Notes: generated by a model from the letters alone, not told the origin. A stretch of DNA of 64,000 bases from Lachnospiraceae bacterium (GCA_028689585.1 JAQVCW010000008.1:54398-118397), one strand, 5' to 3'; counted from the stretch's first letter, positions 36,361 through 45,720 are shown. Made by a program: numbers and translations.

Positions 36361-37332
36361 ATGAAACGGAAAATGAATGATAAATCACGAAATAAAGCAA
36401 TTCTGACGGTGCTCACAATTTTTTGCGTGCTGCTGATTGCACTCTCCTTTTTAAATGAAAATATTACCAGTCCGTTCCGGCAGATTGCAGGGACGCTGAT
36501 CACTCCGGTGCAGAAGGGTGTGAATCATCTGGGAGGCTGGCTTTCCGGTCTGACGGAAAACTTTTCGGATGCAGCATCCCTGAGGGAAGAGAATCAGGCA
36601 CTGCAGGAGAAGGTGGATACGCTGACCGCGGAGAACAGCCAGTTGGTACTGGATAAGGAAGAGCTTACCCGCCTGAGAGAGCTGGTGCAGCTAAGCGAGG
36701 AGTATTCCGATTATGAAACGGTGGGAGCCAGAGTGATTGCCAAAGACAGCGGCAACTGGTTTGATCTGTTCACCATCGACAAAGGCTCTGATGACGGCAT
36801 CCAGAAGGACTGCAATGTCATCGCCGGCGGCGGTCTGGTGGGAATTGTGACGGAAACGGGGCCGAACTGGGCCACGGTCCGGGCCATTATAGATGACAAC
36901 AGCAATGTCAGCGCCATGGTCTCCACCACCTCAGATACCTGTATCATTGCAGGCAGCCTGAAGCTGATCGATGATGGCACACTGAATCTGGTGAAGCTCA
37001 CCGATGAGAACAACAAGGTGCATGTGGGAGATAAAATCGTTACCTCCAATATCAGCGAAAAGTTTTTGCCGGGAATTTTGGTCGGATATATATCAGAATT
37101 AAACAATGACGCGAATAACCTGACAAAGTCCGGCCAGATCACACCGGTAGTGGATTTCAAGCACCTTCAGGAAGTCCTGGTCATCAAAGAGCTGAAAAAT
37201 TATGTGGCCAGTCCCAAGGACAGTGAGGACAATGCCGTGGTTAATGACGTGAATGGGACAGAAGCGGATTCCGGTCAGGAAACAGAGACAGAAGATCCCG
37301 ATCTGCTGACAGCACCGAGGACAGAAGAGTAA
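36361..37332 (+). CDS. mreC: Rod shape-determining protein MreC
   Basis: A 323-residue single-pass membrane protein that organises the elongasome outside the membrane. Membrane helix at about 13-33 (AILTVLTIFCVLLIALSFL), a coiled coil at about 72-112 (ASLREENQALQEKVDTLTAENSQL), then the two beta-barrel domain (VGARVIAKDSGNWFDLFTIDKGSDDGI, GGGLVGIVTETGPNWATVRAIID, PGILVGYISELNNDANNLTKSGQI). The acidic tail (about 285-323) is not conserved. Followed by mreD after 17 bp. Confidence 0.95.
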   Translation: MKRKMNDKSRNKAILTVLTIFCVLLIALSFLNENITSPFRQIAGTLITPVQKGVNHLGGWLSGLTENFSDAASLREENQALQEKVDTLTAENSQLVLDKEELTRLRELVQLSEEYSDYETVGARVIAKDSGNWFDLFTIDKGSDDGIQKDCNVIAGGGLVGIVTETGPNWATVRAIIDDNSNVSAMVSTTSDTCIIAGSLKLIDDGTLNLVKLTDENNKVHVGDKIVTSNISEKFLPGILVGYISELNNDANNLTKSGQITPVVDFKHLQEVLVIKELKNYVASPKDSEDNAVVNDVNGTEADSGQETETEDPDLLTAPRTEE

Positions 37333-37349
37333 GATGGGAGAGGGCGGCC

Positions 37350-37868
37350 ATGAAACGAAAAATAATAATGACTATTTTGATTTTTCTCTGCGCTCTGCTT
37401 CAGGGAACGGTGTTTCAACTGATTGAGATCGCATCCATCCGTCCCAATCTGATGATCATCATTATTGTTTCCTTTGGCTTGATGAGGGGAAAAAAGAGCG
37501 GGATGCTGACCGGTTTTTTCTGCGGCCTCTGCTGTGATCTGCTGTTTAAAACCACACTGGGCTTCTATGCCCTCACTTATATGTGGATCGGATATTTTGC
37601 CGGATATTTTTACCGGATTTTTTATGACGATGATATCAAGACACCACTTCTTCTGGTATCCGTCTCAGATCTGATCTTCGGCATCGTACAATACCTGTTT
37701 ACGTTTCTTCTGCGGGGAAGAATTCATTTTTTCTTTTATCTTGGAAGAATTATTATACCGGAAGTTCTATATACTGTAATACTGACTATTTTAATTTATC
37801 GAATCATCTATCATATCAACCAGAAACTTTTGAAGTTAGATAAAAGGAGTATAGACAGCCTTGTTTAA
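37350..37868 (+). CDS. mreD: Rod shape-determining protein MreD
   Basis: A 172-residue integral membrane protein with about five hydrophobic segments and family-typical PNLMIIIIVSFGLMRGKKSGMLTGFFCGLCCDLLF. It links MreC and the elongation synthases. Its 3' end overlaps the TTG start of mrdA by 8 bp. Confidence 0.92.
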   Translation: MKRKIIMTILIFLCALLQGTVFQLIEIASIRPNLMIIIIVSFGLMRGKKSGMLTGFFCGLCCDLLFKTTLGFYALTYMWIGYFAGYFYRIFYDDDIKTPLLLVSVSDLIFGIVQYLFTFLLRGRIHFFFYLGRIIIPEVLYTVILTILIYRIIYHINQKLLKLDKRSIDSLV

Positions 37869-40770
37869 ACAGAGAAAAAGCTCCATATCAAGAGGGGCGA
37901 AATCAAGAATTGTGGTATTGACCATAGCGTTTGTGATTCTGGCAGCGATACTGATTCAGCGTCTGTTTGTACTGCAGATTGTGAATGGAGAGAGCTATCT
38001 GAATGATTTTGCCATGTCGATCAAAAAAGAGCGGACACTGAACAGCACGCGTGGAGAGATTTACGACTGCAACGGTAAAGTGCTGGCTTATAACCGTCTG
38101 GCTTATTCGGTTACCTTTGAGGATAATAATTCTTATGAGACCACGCATATTCGGAATCTGACACTGAACAGCATTCTCTACAAAGCCATCCAGATCATTG
38201 AAAGCCACGGCGATTCTACCGTGGGCGGATTCCGCATTCAGATGGGGGACAGCGGTTCTTACGAATATAACTGTACCGGCTTTACCCTGAGCCGCTTTAA
38301 GGCGGATATTTTTGGAAAAGCCTATATTGACGCGCCTTCGGATGATCTGAAAAGTCAGTCTCTGACGGAAGAAGAAAAAAATATTTCCGCCTCCGATCTG
38401 ATTGATCTGCTCTGCTCCAAGCAGTATTATGGCATACTGGATCCGGAGATTACGGCAGCAGAACGGGAAAGCTATGGTCTTCCGGAAACATTCTCCACGC
38501 AGGAGATCCTGCAGCTTACCTATATGCGCAGCAATCTGGCACAGAACAGCTATCAGCGCTATAATTCCATTACGGTTGCCAAGGATGTCTGTGATGAGAC
38601 CGTATCCCAGCTCATGGAAAATGTGGGTGATCTTACGGGAATCGATATATCGGAAGATTATCTTCGTGTTTACAATGATGCGGAATATTTTGCACCGATC
38701 ATCGGATACACAGGGCAGGTCTCCGCTGAAGAACTGACGGATCTGCAGAAAGAAGACAGCAGCTACACCTCTACGGATATTGTGGGAAAGGTGGGCCTGG
38801 AGCAGGTGATGGAGACCTCTCTTCAGGGGGACAAGGGTTCTGAGACGATTTATGTGGACAATATGGGACGTACGCTCAGCGAGGAATCCAAAGTGGAGCC
38901 TCAGGCAGGCGATTCACTGTATCTGACGATCGACGGTGACCTGCAGAAGGTGGCCTATCATATTCTCGAACAGTACATAGCCGGTATAGTCTATGCCAAT
39001 ATTATCGATACGAAGGAATTTGATACAGAATACATACAGAGTTCCGACGAAGTCAAAATTCCAATCTATGATGTGTATTATTCCTTATTCGAAAATAACG
39101 TTCTGGATGTGGAACATCTGTCTTCCGCGGACGCTTCCGCAAATGAACAGTTTGTATACAATGCATTTTTGACCAAATCAGCCTCTATCTTCAGTGAGAT
39201 CAAGAATCAGCTCACTGTGGACAGCCCGGCAATTTACAGTGAACTGTCTGAGGAGATGCAGGTATATCAGACTTATATCGTAGATACCATGCTGGTAAAT
39301 ACGGGAATCCTGAATTCCGATGCCATCGATGAGACGGATTTGACCTATCAGGCATGGAATACGGATCACAGCATCAGCCTGAAAGAATTTCTGACTTACG
39401 CTATTTCAAAAAACTGGATTGATATCACCGGCGTGACCGAGGATTCTGCCTATATGGATACAACAGAGGTCTACACGGCGCTGGCTGATTATATTGCGCA
39501 ATACCTTTCCGGTGACACGGATTTCTGCAAGAGGGTATTCCGTTATATGCTGATTGAAGAGAGCCTGAGCGGTACCGAGGTCTGCCTGCTGCTCTTTGAC
39601 CAGGGTGTTTTGGATATGGATACCACGGAATACGACAATCTGACCAACGGGACGCTGAGCGCATATGATTTCATCCGGGAGAAGATTTACAATCTTCAGC
39701 TTCGGCCATCCCAGCTTGCCCTGGATCCCTGTTCCGGATCTATTGTAATCACGGATCCGAATAACGGCGATGTGAAGGCATGTGTGACTTATCCGGGCTA
39801 TGACAACAACCGTCTGGTAAATGATATGGATTCTGCCTACTACAACAAGCTGGCTACCGACTTGTCTTCTCCGTTCTACAGCCGAGCGACGCAGGAAACT
39901 CTGGCGCCGGGTTCCACCTTTAAAATCGTCACGGGAACCGCCGGCGTAATGGAAAGCCAGATTGCTATTGATGAGAGTATTGTTTGTACCGGAATTTTTA
40001 CTGAGGTAGCTACACCAATCAAATGCTGGATTTATTCCGGAGCACATGGAGCGGAGACACTCTCTACGGCCATCCGGGATTCCTGTAACTATTATTTTAA
40101 TACCATAGGCTACCGGCTGAGTATGATCGGCGGAGAGTACGATGATGATACCGGCCTGAGCACGCTGGCGAAGTATGCTTCCATGTACGGACTGGATTCC
40201 ACATCCGGAGTGGAGGTGCCGGAATCTTCTCCTCATATTTCAGATAACGATGCGGTCCGTTCTGCCATGGGACAGGGTACCAATTCCTATACCGTCACAC
40301 AGCTTGCCCGCTATGTGTCCGCGATTGCCAACAGCGGCACCTGTTATGATCTGACGTTAATTGACCGTATTACCGACACCAACGGCAATACCATTGATGA
40401 TAATGAACCCGCTGTACACAGCACCATTGATCTTCCGACCGAGCTGTGGAATGCGATCCACACCGGTATGAGGGGCGTGGTACAAAACCACAGCGCTTTC
40501 AGCGGCTTTACCGGAGTAGCGGTGGCAGGCAAGACCGGTACGGCACAGGAACGTACTGACCGGCCGAATCATGCATTGTTTATGGGTTATGCTCCTTATG
40601 ATGATCCGCAGATGGCGATTGCAGTCCGTGTGGCGAATGGCTACAGCTCAGCGAATGCTGCCACCATCGCCAGGGACGTTATCTCATACTATTTCAGTCT
40701 GGCAGAGGAAAACACTCTGGTTACCGGACATGCCGGAGAAATAAAGGCCGGAAATACAAGAACAGACTGA
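37861..40770 (+). CDS. mrdA: Penicillin-binding protein 2 (elongation transpeptidase), large
   Basis: A 969-residue class B transpeptidase that cross-links peptidoglycan with RodA during elongation. The start is TTG after AAAAGGAG. Membrane anchor about 17-37; dimer domain with LNSTRGEIYDCNGKVLAYNRLAYSVTFED; transpeptidase motifs SxxK in TLAPGSTFKIVTG (about 684), SxN in DSCNYYFNT, and KTG in VAGKTGTAQE (about 891). Between the usual DGDLQKVAYHILEQ (about 360) and GSIVITDPNNGDVKACV (about 625) lies an insert of about 250 residues, Asp/Glu/Tyr-rich, with no recognised fold. Large PBP2 proteins are known in Clostridia. minCDE and rodA follow. Confidence 0.93.
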   Translation: MFKQRKSSISRGAKSRIVVLTIAFVILAAILIQRLFVLQIVNGESYLNDFAMSIKKERTLNSTRGEIYDCNGKVLAYNRLAYSVTFEDNNSYETTHIRNLTLNSILYKAIQIIESHGDSTVGGFRIQMGDSGSYEYNCTGFTLSRFKADIFGKAYIDAPSDDLKSQSLTEEEKNISASDLIDLLCSKQYYGILDPEITAAERESYGLPETFSTQEILQLTYMRSNLAQNSYQRYNSITVAKDVCDETVSQLMENVGDLTGIDISEDYLRVYNDAEYFAPIIGYTGQVSAEELTDLQKEDSSYTSTDIVGKVGLEQVMETSLQGDKGSETIYVDNMGRTLSEESKVEPQAGDSLYLTIDGDLQKVAYHILEQYIAGIVYANIIDTKEFDTEYIQSSDEVKIPIYDVYYSLFENNVLDVEHLSSADASANEQFVYNAFLTKSASIFSEIKNQLTVDSPAIYSELSEEMQVYQTYIVDTMLVNTGILNSDAIDETDLTYQAWNTDHSISLKEFLTYAISKNWIDITGVTEDSAYMDTTEVYTALADYIAQYLSGDTDFCKRVFRYMLIEESLSGTEVCLLLFDQGVLDMDTTEYDNLTNGTLSAYDFIREKIYNLQLRPSQLALDPCSGSIVITDPNNGDVKACVTYPGYDNNRLVNDMDSAYYNKLATDLSSPFYSRATQETLAPGSTFKIVTGTAGVMESQIAIDESIVCTGIFTEVATPIKCWIYSGAHGAETLSTAIRDSCNYYFNTIGYRLSMIGGEYDDDTGLSTLAKYASMYGLDSTSGVEVPESSPHISDNDAVRSAMGQGTNSYTVTQLARYVSAIANSGTCYDLTLIDRITDTNGNTIDDNEPAVHSTIDLPTELWNAIHTGMRGVVQNHSAFSGFTGVAVAGKTGTAQERTDRPNHALFMGYAPYDDPQMAIAVRVANGYSSANAATIARDVISYYFSLAEENTLVTGHAGEIKAGNTRTD

Positions 40771-40798
40771 TATTTTAAGCTGTCAGGAGGCGCAGAAT

Positions 40799-41479
40799 AT
40801 GAACCGCAATTCGGTTATTATCAAGAGCAACGCATATGGGTTAATTCTGATACTGGATCCGGATATTCCTTTTGAAGAATTGCTTCTGGATGCGGGAGAT
40901 AAATTCAAAGAGGCAGCAAAATTTTTTAAAAATGCCCAGATGGCGCTGACCTTCCGGGGACGGGTATTGACCCGTGCCCAGGAGTCCCAGCTTGTAAAGA
41001 CCATCACAGACAATTCTCAGATTCATATTGTCTGTCTGGTAGATGAGCAGAAGGAAGAAGAAGAATACTATAAAGAGGCAGTCATACGTGCACTGGAGCA
41101 TCAGAAGGAGGAGGAAGGGCAGTTTTACAGAGGAACCCTTCGCTCCGGACAGGTGCTGGAAACAGATACGAGTGTGGTGGTCCTGGGGGATGTAAATCCG
41201 GGAGCTCAGGTAATCTCACGGGGGAATATCGTTGTGCTTGGCTGCTGCATGGGAAATCTCTATGCAGGGGCTGGCGGCAGCAGCAAATGTTTTGCGGCAG
41301 CGCTGATCCTGAAACCGATGCAGATACGGATCGCAGATAAGACGGCCAGAAGTGCTATTACGAAAAAGGTGGATACCGGGGAATATGGCATTGATCCCAA
41401 AATAGCGTATATAAAAGAGGATCATTTGATATTAACTCCTATTTCCGGAGATATATTTTCTGAAATACTTGGAGAATAA
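40799..41479 (+). CDS. minC: Septum site-determining protein MinC
   Basis: A 226-residue FtsZ assembly inhibitor. The N-terminal domain (about 1-100) has the pattern SVIIKSNAYGLILILDPDIPFEELLLDAGDKFKEAAKFF; the C-terminal beta-helix (about 112-226) has RGTLRSGQVLETDTSVVVLGDVNPGAQVISRGNIVVLGCCMGNLYAG, which dimerises and binds MinD. The ATG follows GGAGG. A 92-bp gap leads to minD. Confidence 0.93.
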   Translation: MNRNSVIIKSNAYGLILILDPDIPFEELLLDAGDKFKEAAKFFKNAQMALTFRGRVLTRAQESQLVKTITDNSQIHIVCLVDEQKEEEEYYKEAVIRALEHQKEEEGQFYRGTLRSGQVLETDTSVVVLGDVNPGAQVISRGNIVVLGCCMGNLYAGAGGSSKCFAAALILKPMQIRIADKTARSAITKKVDTGEYGIDPKIAYIKEDHLILTPISGDIFSEILGE

Positions 41480-41571
41480 CTGCAGCTTTGCAGGAAGTGC
41501 TTTGGAATCATTTCCTATGGCACAGGAAGCAGAACGTGTTTCGGCACAGGATCCAGAAGGAGGAGTACATT

Positions 41572-42369
41572 ATGAGTGAAGTGATTGTGGTAACATCCGG
41601 AAAGGGCGGCGTGGGCAAGACTACGTCCACGGCCAATATCGGCACCGGCCTGGCCAGGATGAATAAAAAGGTGGTGCTGGTGGATACCGATATCGGCCTG
41701 CGAAATCTGGATGTGGTGATGGGGCTAGAAAACCGGATCGTCTACAATCTGGTGGATGTGATTGAGGGAAACTGCCGTATCCGTCAGGCGCTGATTAAGG
41801 ACAGGCACTATTCGAATCTGTACCTGCTGCCGGCGGCACAGACGAGGGATAAGAGCGCGGTGTCGCCGGAGCAGATGATCAAGCTGGCAGAGGATCTGAA
41901 ACAGTATTTTGACTACATCATTCTGGACTGTCCGGCCGGGATCGAACAGGGCTTCAAAAATGCCACTGCCGCGGCAGAACGGGCTATTGTGGTCACGACA
42001 CCGGAGGTATCTGCCATACGGGATGCCGACCGGATCATCGGCCTGCTGGAAGCGGGAGGGCTGAAGAACATTGATCTGATCATCAACCGCATACGGATGG
42101 ATATGGTAAAGCGGGGAGACATGATGTCCGTGGAGGATGTGACGGATATTCTGGCGGTCCGGATGCTGGGAGCCATTCCGGATGAGGAGGAGATCGTAGT
42201 TGCCTCGAATCACGGAGAACCGGTGGTGGGTACGGAGACTATGTCAGGACAGGCTTACGTCAATATCTGCCGGCGCATCCTGGGAGAGAAGGTTCCTCTG
42301 ATGAGCCTGGAAAAGAATCTTTCGTTCCGCACCAGACTTTCCTCTTTCTTGAAAAAAAATAAAGCTTAG
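41572..42369 (+). CDS. minD: Septum site-determining ATPase MinD
   Basis: A 265-residue deviant-Walker ATPase that recruits MinC to the membrane. The start is ATG 41572 with AAGGAGG upstream; reading upstream adds 28 non-conserved residues. P-loop: VVTSGKGGVGKTTSTANIGTGLA (about 5-27, with the signature lysine), VLVDTDIGLRNLDVVMGLENR, LDCPAGIEQGF, and a C-terminal amphipathic helix (RTRLSSFLKKNKA) that binds the membrane. Length and order are normal. Confidence 0.96.
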   Translation: MSEVIVVTSGKGGVGKTTSTANIGTGLARMNKKVVLVDTDIGLRNLDVVMGLENRIVYNLVDVIEGNCRIRQALIKDRHYSNLYLLPAAQTRDKSAVSPEQMIKLAEDLKQYFDYIILDCPAGIEQGFKNATAAAERAIVVTTPEVSAIRDADRIIGLLEAGGLKNIDLIINRIRMDMVKRGDMMSVEDVTDILAVRMLGAIPDEEEIVVASNHGEPVVGTETMSGQAYVNICRRILGEKVPLMSLEKNLSFRTRLSSFLKKNKA

Positions 42370-42417
42370 GCGGTCATTAGACCGTGCCCGTTCACGACAA
42401 TAAATGAGGTGGCTTCT

Positions 42418-42666
42418 ATGGGGAGATATCACGTATCCAAACAAATGACCTCAGGCGGTATTGCAAAAATACGGCTGGAGCAGACACTGGCTTCTGATTA
42501 TCTGGATTGTTCCACAGAGCAGTTTCAGATTTTACAGAATGAGATATTAGAGATACTTTCCCGATACATGAATATCAACAATGCAAAAGAAATTGACCTG
42601 AATATTATTCACGAGATAGAACAAGGGGTACCATATGTTAAGACAATACAAATTAAGAGATTATAG
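42418..42666 (+). CDS. minE: Cell division topological factor MinE (atypical N-terminus)
   Basis: An 82-residue MinE. The conserved region IAKIRLEQTLASDYLDCSTEQFQILQNEILEILSRYMNI matches the MinD-activating helix and start of the C-terminal domain. The family usually begins with a short hydrophobic amphipathic helix that inserts in the membrane (of the type xLLDFFxx); here the start is MGRYHVSKQMTSGG, polar and basic. The ATG at 42418 follows GAGGTGG; GTG 42409 would add MAS. The last 32 bp overlap rodA in another frame. Confidence 0.85.
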   Translation: MGRYHVSKQMTSGGIAKIRLEQTLASDYLDCSTEQFQILQNEILEILSRYMNINNAKEIDLNIIHEIEQGVPYVKTIQIKRL

Positions 42667-43735
42667 ATTTAGCTTGATTCTCTGGGTGACGGCTCTTTCG
42701 GTGCTGGGCATCATGATCATCGGAAGTGCACAGCAGTCCTCACAGATCAGGCAGATCATGGGACTGGGCATTGGACTTGTACTGATGGTGGTGGTTTCGT
42801 TAATGGACTTTACCTGGCTTATGAATTTTTACTGGATTGCCTATATCGCCGGAAATGCGCTTCTTCTTGCAGTGCTTCTGGTGGGGGTTAAGGTAAATGG
42901 CGCGACCCGTTGGATCAATCTGGGAATTCAATTCCAGCCGTCTGATGTGATGAAGATCATTCTCATTCTCTTTTTTGCAAAGTTTTTCAGCAAATATGAG
43001 GAAAAGATAAATACGATAAGGATAATCCTGTTTTCTCTGGTGCTGTTGGGCATACCGCTCCTTTTGATCTATGCAGAACCAGATTTATCAACAACTATCG
43101 TTACAGCTCTCACTTTTTGTGCTATAATATTCATAGCTGGGCTGAGTTACAAAATTATCGGAGGTCTTCTTCTGGTTACAGTGCCTGCGGCTGTTCTTTT
43201 TTTCAGTATTATCCTGCAGCCGGGACAGACTCTGCTGAAGGGTTACCAGTTGAATCGGATTATGGCATGGCTGAAGCCTTCAGAATATGTGGCAGAAGCG
43301 TATCAGCAGACAAACTCGATTATTGCCATCGGTTCCGGACAGCTTTACGGCAAGGGACTGAATAACAATATGGTCTCTTCTGTTAAGAACGGTAATTTTA
43401 TTGCAGAGCCCCAGACAGACTTTATTTTTGCTGTGGCCGGAGAGGAGCTGGGATTTCTCGGCTGCTGTCTGATTGTACTTTTAGAGCTGCTGATCGCATT
43501 GGAGTGCATCCGGATCGGGAGGCGAGCCAAGGATCTGGCGGGAACCCTGTTTTGCTGCGGTATGGCAGCACTGATCACATTTCAGAGTTTTCTGAATATC
43601 TGTGTGGCAACCGGCCTGATGCCAAACACGGGTGTTCCCCTTCCCTTTGTCAGCTATGGTCTGACTTCACTGGTCAGCTTCTGCATTGGAATAGGGATTG
43701 TTTTGAATATTGGTCTGCAAACCAGAAAATATTAG
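42635..43735 (+). CDS. rodA: SEDS-family peptidoglycan glycosyltransferase RodA
   Basis: A 366-residue polytopic membrane polymerase that works with MrdA (PBP2). ATG 42635 follows AAGGGGT and lies within the minE 3' end. Typical segments: GATRWINLGIQFQPSDVMKIILILFFAKFFS, AEPDLSTTIVTALTFC, SIIAIGSGQLYGKGL, EPQTDFIFAVAGEELGF and TGLMPNTGVPLPFVSYGLTSLVS. FtsW shares these marks; the mre/mrdA context favours RodA. Its stop codon overlaps the ribosome binding site of mgsA. Confidence 0.92.
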   Translation: MLRQYKLRDYRFSLILWVTALSVLGIMIIGSAQQSSQIRQIMGLGIGLVLMVVVSLMDFTWLMNFYWIAYIAGNALLLAVLLVGVKVNGATRWINLGIQFQPSDVMKIILILFFAKFFSKYEEKINTIRIILFSLVLLGIPLLLIYAEPDLSTTIVTALTFCAIIFIAGLSYKIIGGLLLVTVPAAVLFFSIILQPGQTLLKGYQLNRIMAWLKPSEYVAEAYQQTNSIIAIGSGQLYGKGLNNNMVSSVKNGNFIAEPQTDFIFAVAGEELGFLGCCLIVLLELLIALECIRIGRRAKDLAGTLFCCGMAALITFQSFLNICVATGLMPNTGVPLPFVSYGLTSLVSFCIGIGIVLNIGLQTRKY

Positions 43736-43750
43736 GAGGTTATTCTAGCT

Positions 43751-44146
43751 ATGAATATTGGATTAGTTGCACATGATGCAAAAAAGAAGCTGATGCAGAA
43801 CTGCTGCATCGCTTACCGCGGGATTTTGATTAAGAATGAGTTATATGCCACAGGAACTACAGGACGTCTGATCGAAGAAGCTACCGGTCTGCCGGTTCAT
43901 AAGTTCCTGGCAGGACATGTGGGCGGGGAGCAGCAGATGGGCGCCATGATCGAACAGAATCAACTGGACCTTGTGCTCTTCTTCCGTGATCCTGAGACAC
44001 CCAAAAGAACGGAACCGGACATTACAAAAGTAATCCGCATGTGTGATATTCACAATATTCCGCTGGCGACCAACATTGCTTCCGCAGAAGTATTATTAAA
44101 ATCATTAGAAAGAGGAGACCTTGAGTGGCGTGAAATGTACAAATAA
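43751..44146 (+). CDS. mgsA: Methylglyoxal synthase
   Basis: A 131-residue enzyme that turns dihydroxyacetone phosphate into methylglyoxal, a bypass used when sugar phosphates pile up. NIGLVAHDAKKKLM (about 2-15, catalytic Asp region), LYATGTTGRLIEEATGL with the phosphate-binding TGTTG, the AGHVGGEQQMGAMI loop and LVLFFRDPETPKRTEPDI with the catalytic Asp are all present. AGGAGG overlaps the rodA stop. Its 3' end overlaps the next gene by 26 bp. Confidence 0.96.
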   Translation: MNIGLVAHDAKKKLMQNCCIAYRGILIKNELYATGTTGRLIEEATGLPVHKFLAGHVGGEQQMGAMIEQNQLDLVLFFRDPETPKRTEPDITKVIRMCDIHNIPLATNIASAEVLLKSLERGDLEWREMYK

Positions 44147-45224
44147 CAGCACAACAAATGGCAGTGAGCGATCCTGTTATACGGAACGGGAGTGGGCCCG
44201 CATCAATGCCAAAGAGACAGAAGAGAAGAAAAAACAGAAGAATCTGTTTTTTATCATGGGACTGCTGCTGCTGATTGTTCTTTTGATGCTATATATGGTT
44301 TATTATTTTGTACTGCGTTCCCATGACTACGAATTATTCCACACATTTCAAAAGACGGACACAGTATTCGGAATACAAAATGGAGTGCAGCTCTCGGACA
44401 CGGCAGAGGCTTTTGCCTCCGATCTGTGCGTGACCTCCGGCAATGTGAATGACGGGGCCATTGCACTGAAGGCCAGCGAGGGCGCTCTGTTCAATCTGGA
44501 GGATAATCGGGTGGATTATGCAAAAGACATTTTTACTTCCCGTTCTCCGGCCAGTCTTACCAAGGTCATGACAGCACTGGTTGCTTTGAAATACGGCAAT
44601 CTGGATGACATTGTGACAGTGACGGATACCGCTTTGGACATTGAATATGATTCCTCCGTCTGCGATATCAAGGTGGGCGATCAGATTTCATTAAAGCAGC
44701 TGCTCTATGGGCTTTTGATCGCTTCCGGAAATGATGCCGCCATGATGATCGCGGAACACGTAGGCGGCTCCGTAGACAACTTTGTGACCATGATGAATGA
44801 AGAGGCCAAGGAGCTTGGAGCTACGAATTCTCACTTTGCCAATCCCCATGGTCTGACGGAGTCGGAGCATTATACCTCCGCTTACGATCTTTATCTTATT
44901 TTCAATGCCGCCATGCAGTATGACACCTTTATGGACATTATCAACCGCACCAATTATTACGCGGAGTATACCAGAGGGGACGGAAGCCCGGTGGCTGTGA
45001 CCTGGGAAACTACCAACCATTATTTTACAGGGGAAGCCAAGTCTCCGGACAATGTGATCGTATACGGCGGCAAAACCGGAACCACCGATGATGCAGGCGC
45101 ATGCCTTACCCTGCTGACAAAAGACCTCTATGGAACACCCTATCTTTCGGTCATTATGAATGCTTCTACCAAAGAAGACCTTTATGCCGAAATGAATCAG
45201 ATATTGTCGATGATTGAGAATTAA
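44121..45224 (+). CDS. Serine-type D-Ala-D-Ala carboxypeptidase (peptidase S11)
   Basis: A 367-residue membrane-anchored penicillin-binding protein that trims pentapeptides. N-terminal cytoplasmic part about 1-40, one helix about 42-66 (FFIMGLLLLIVLLMLYMVYYF), then the catalytic domain with SxxK in SPASLTKVMTAL (about 141-152), SGN in LLIASGNDAAMMIAEHV and KTG in YGGKTGTTDDAG. The C-terminal PBP5 domain is missing and the anchor is N-terminal instead. The start is not secure: TTG 44121 is only three bases from AGGAG and GTG 44130 is twelve bases away. It belongs functionally with mrdA and rodA just upstream. Confidence 0.9.
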   Translation: MSGVKCTNNSTTNGSERSCYTEREWARINAKETEEKKKQKNLFFIMGLLLLIVLLMLYMVYYFVLRSHDYELFHTFQKTDTVFGIQNGVQLSDTAEAFASDLCVTSGNVNDGAIALKASEGALFNLEDNRVDYAKDIFTSRSPASLTKVMTALVALKYGNLDDIVTVTDTALDIEYDSSVCDIKVGDQISLKQLLYGLLIASGNDAAMMIAEHVGGSVDNFVTMMNEEAKELGATNSHFANPHGLTESEHYTSAYDLYLIFNAAMQYDTFMDIINRTNYYAEYTRGDGSPVAVTWETTNHYFTGEAKSPDNVIVYGGKTGTTDDAGACLTLLTKDLYGTPYLSVIMNASTKEDLYAEMNQILSMIEN

Positions 45225-45227
45225 GTG

Positions 45228-45256
45228 TTGTATTTTACTACTAAATAGTCTATAAT
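45228..45256 (+). promoter_or_regulatory. Promoter for the small P-loop gene
   Basis: TTGTAT (45228-45233), 17-bp spacer, TATAAT (45251-45256), 45 bp before the ATG. Confidence 0.7.
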
Positions 45257-45300
45257 TATTTCATAATATTTTTATCCGAATACTGAAGGAGGAATTTACA

Positions 45301-45720
45301 ATGATACAATTAATCATAGGCGAAAAGGGCAAGGGAAAGACAAAGGTTTTACTTGATAAGGCGAATACAGAAGTAAAGAGTGTAAATGGCAATGTGGTAT
45401 ATCTGGACAAGAGTACGCAGCATATGTACGAGTTAAATAACAAGGTCAGACTGATTGACGTAACAGGTTTTCCGGTAGATAACAGCGATGAATTTCTCGG
45501 TTTCATCTGTGGTATTATCTCACAGGATCATGATTTGGAGCAGATGTATCTGGATAGTTTTCTCAAGATTGCCAAATTAGAAGGAAAAGATGTAACCACT
45601 GCATTGGAGAAGCTGAAAAGGATCAGCAGCCAGTTCAATGTAAATTTTGTAATCAGTATTTCTCTGACAAAGGCTCAACTGCCTGATAGTGTAAAGGATT
45701 GTATCATTGCTGAATTATAA
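45301..45720 (+). CDS. Small P-loop protein, function unknown
   Basis: A 139-residue protein with a Walker A-like loop, IIGEKGKGKTKVLLDKAN (about 5-22), and hydrophobic strands NVVYLDKS, VRLIDVTGF and NVNFVISISL. These suggest a small nucleotide-binding fold, but no Walker B is clear and no partner domain is present. Relatives in Clostridia are sometimes labelled PilT or twitching motility, which the length does not support. GAAGGAGG lies 8 nt upstream, with its own promoter (45228) and terminator (45777), so it is a well-expressed single gene. Confidence 0.75.
   Translation: MIQLIIGEKGKGKTKVLLDKANTEVKSVNGNVVYLDKSTQHMYELNNKVRLIDVTGFPVDNSDEFLGFICGIISQDHDLEQMYLDSFLKIAKLEGKDVTTALEKLKRISSQFNVNFVISISLTKAQLPDSVKDCIIAEL

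Noticed and set aside
39406..40236. A 276-codon open frame antisense to mrdA
   Set aside because: It lies over the conserved transpeptidase core of mrdA and has shadow-like composition.
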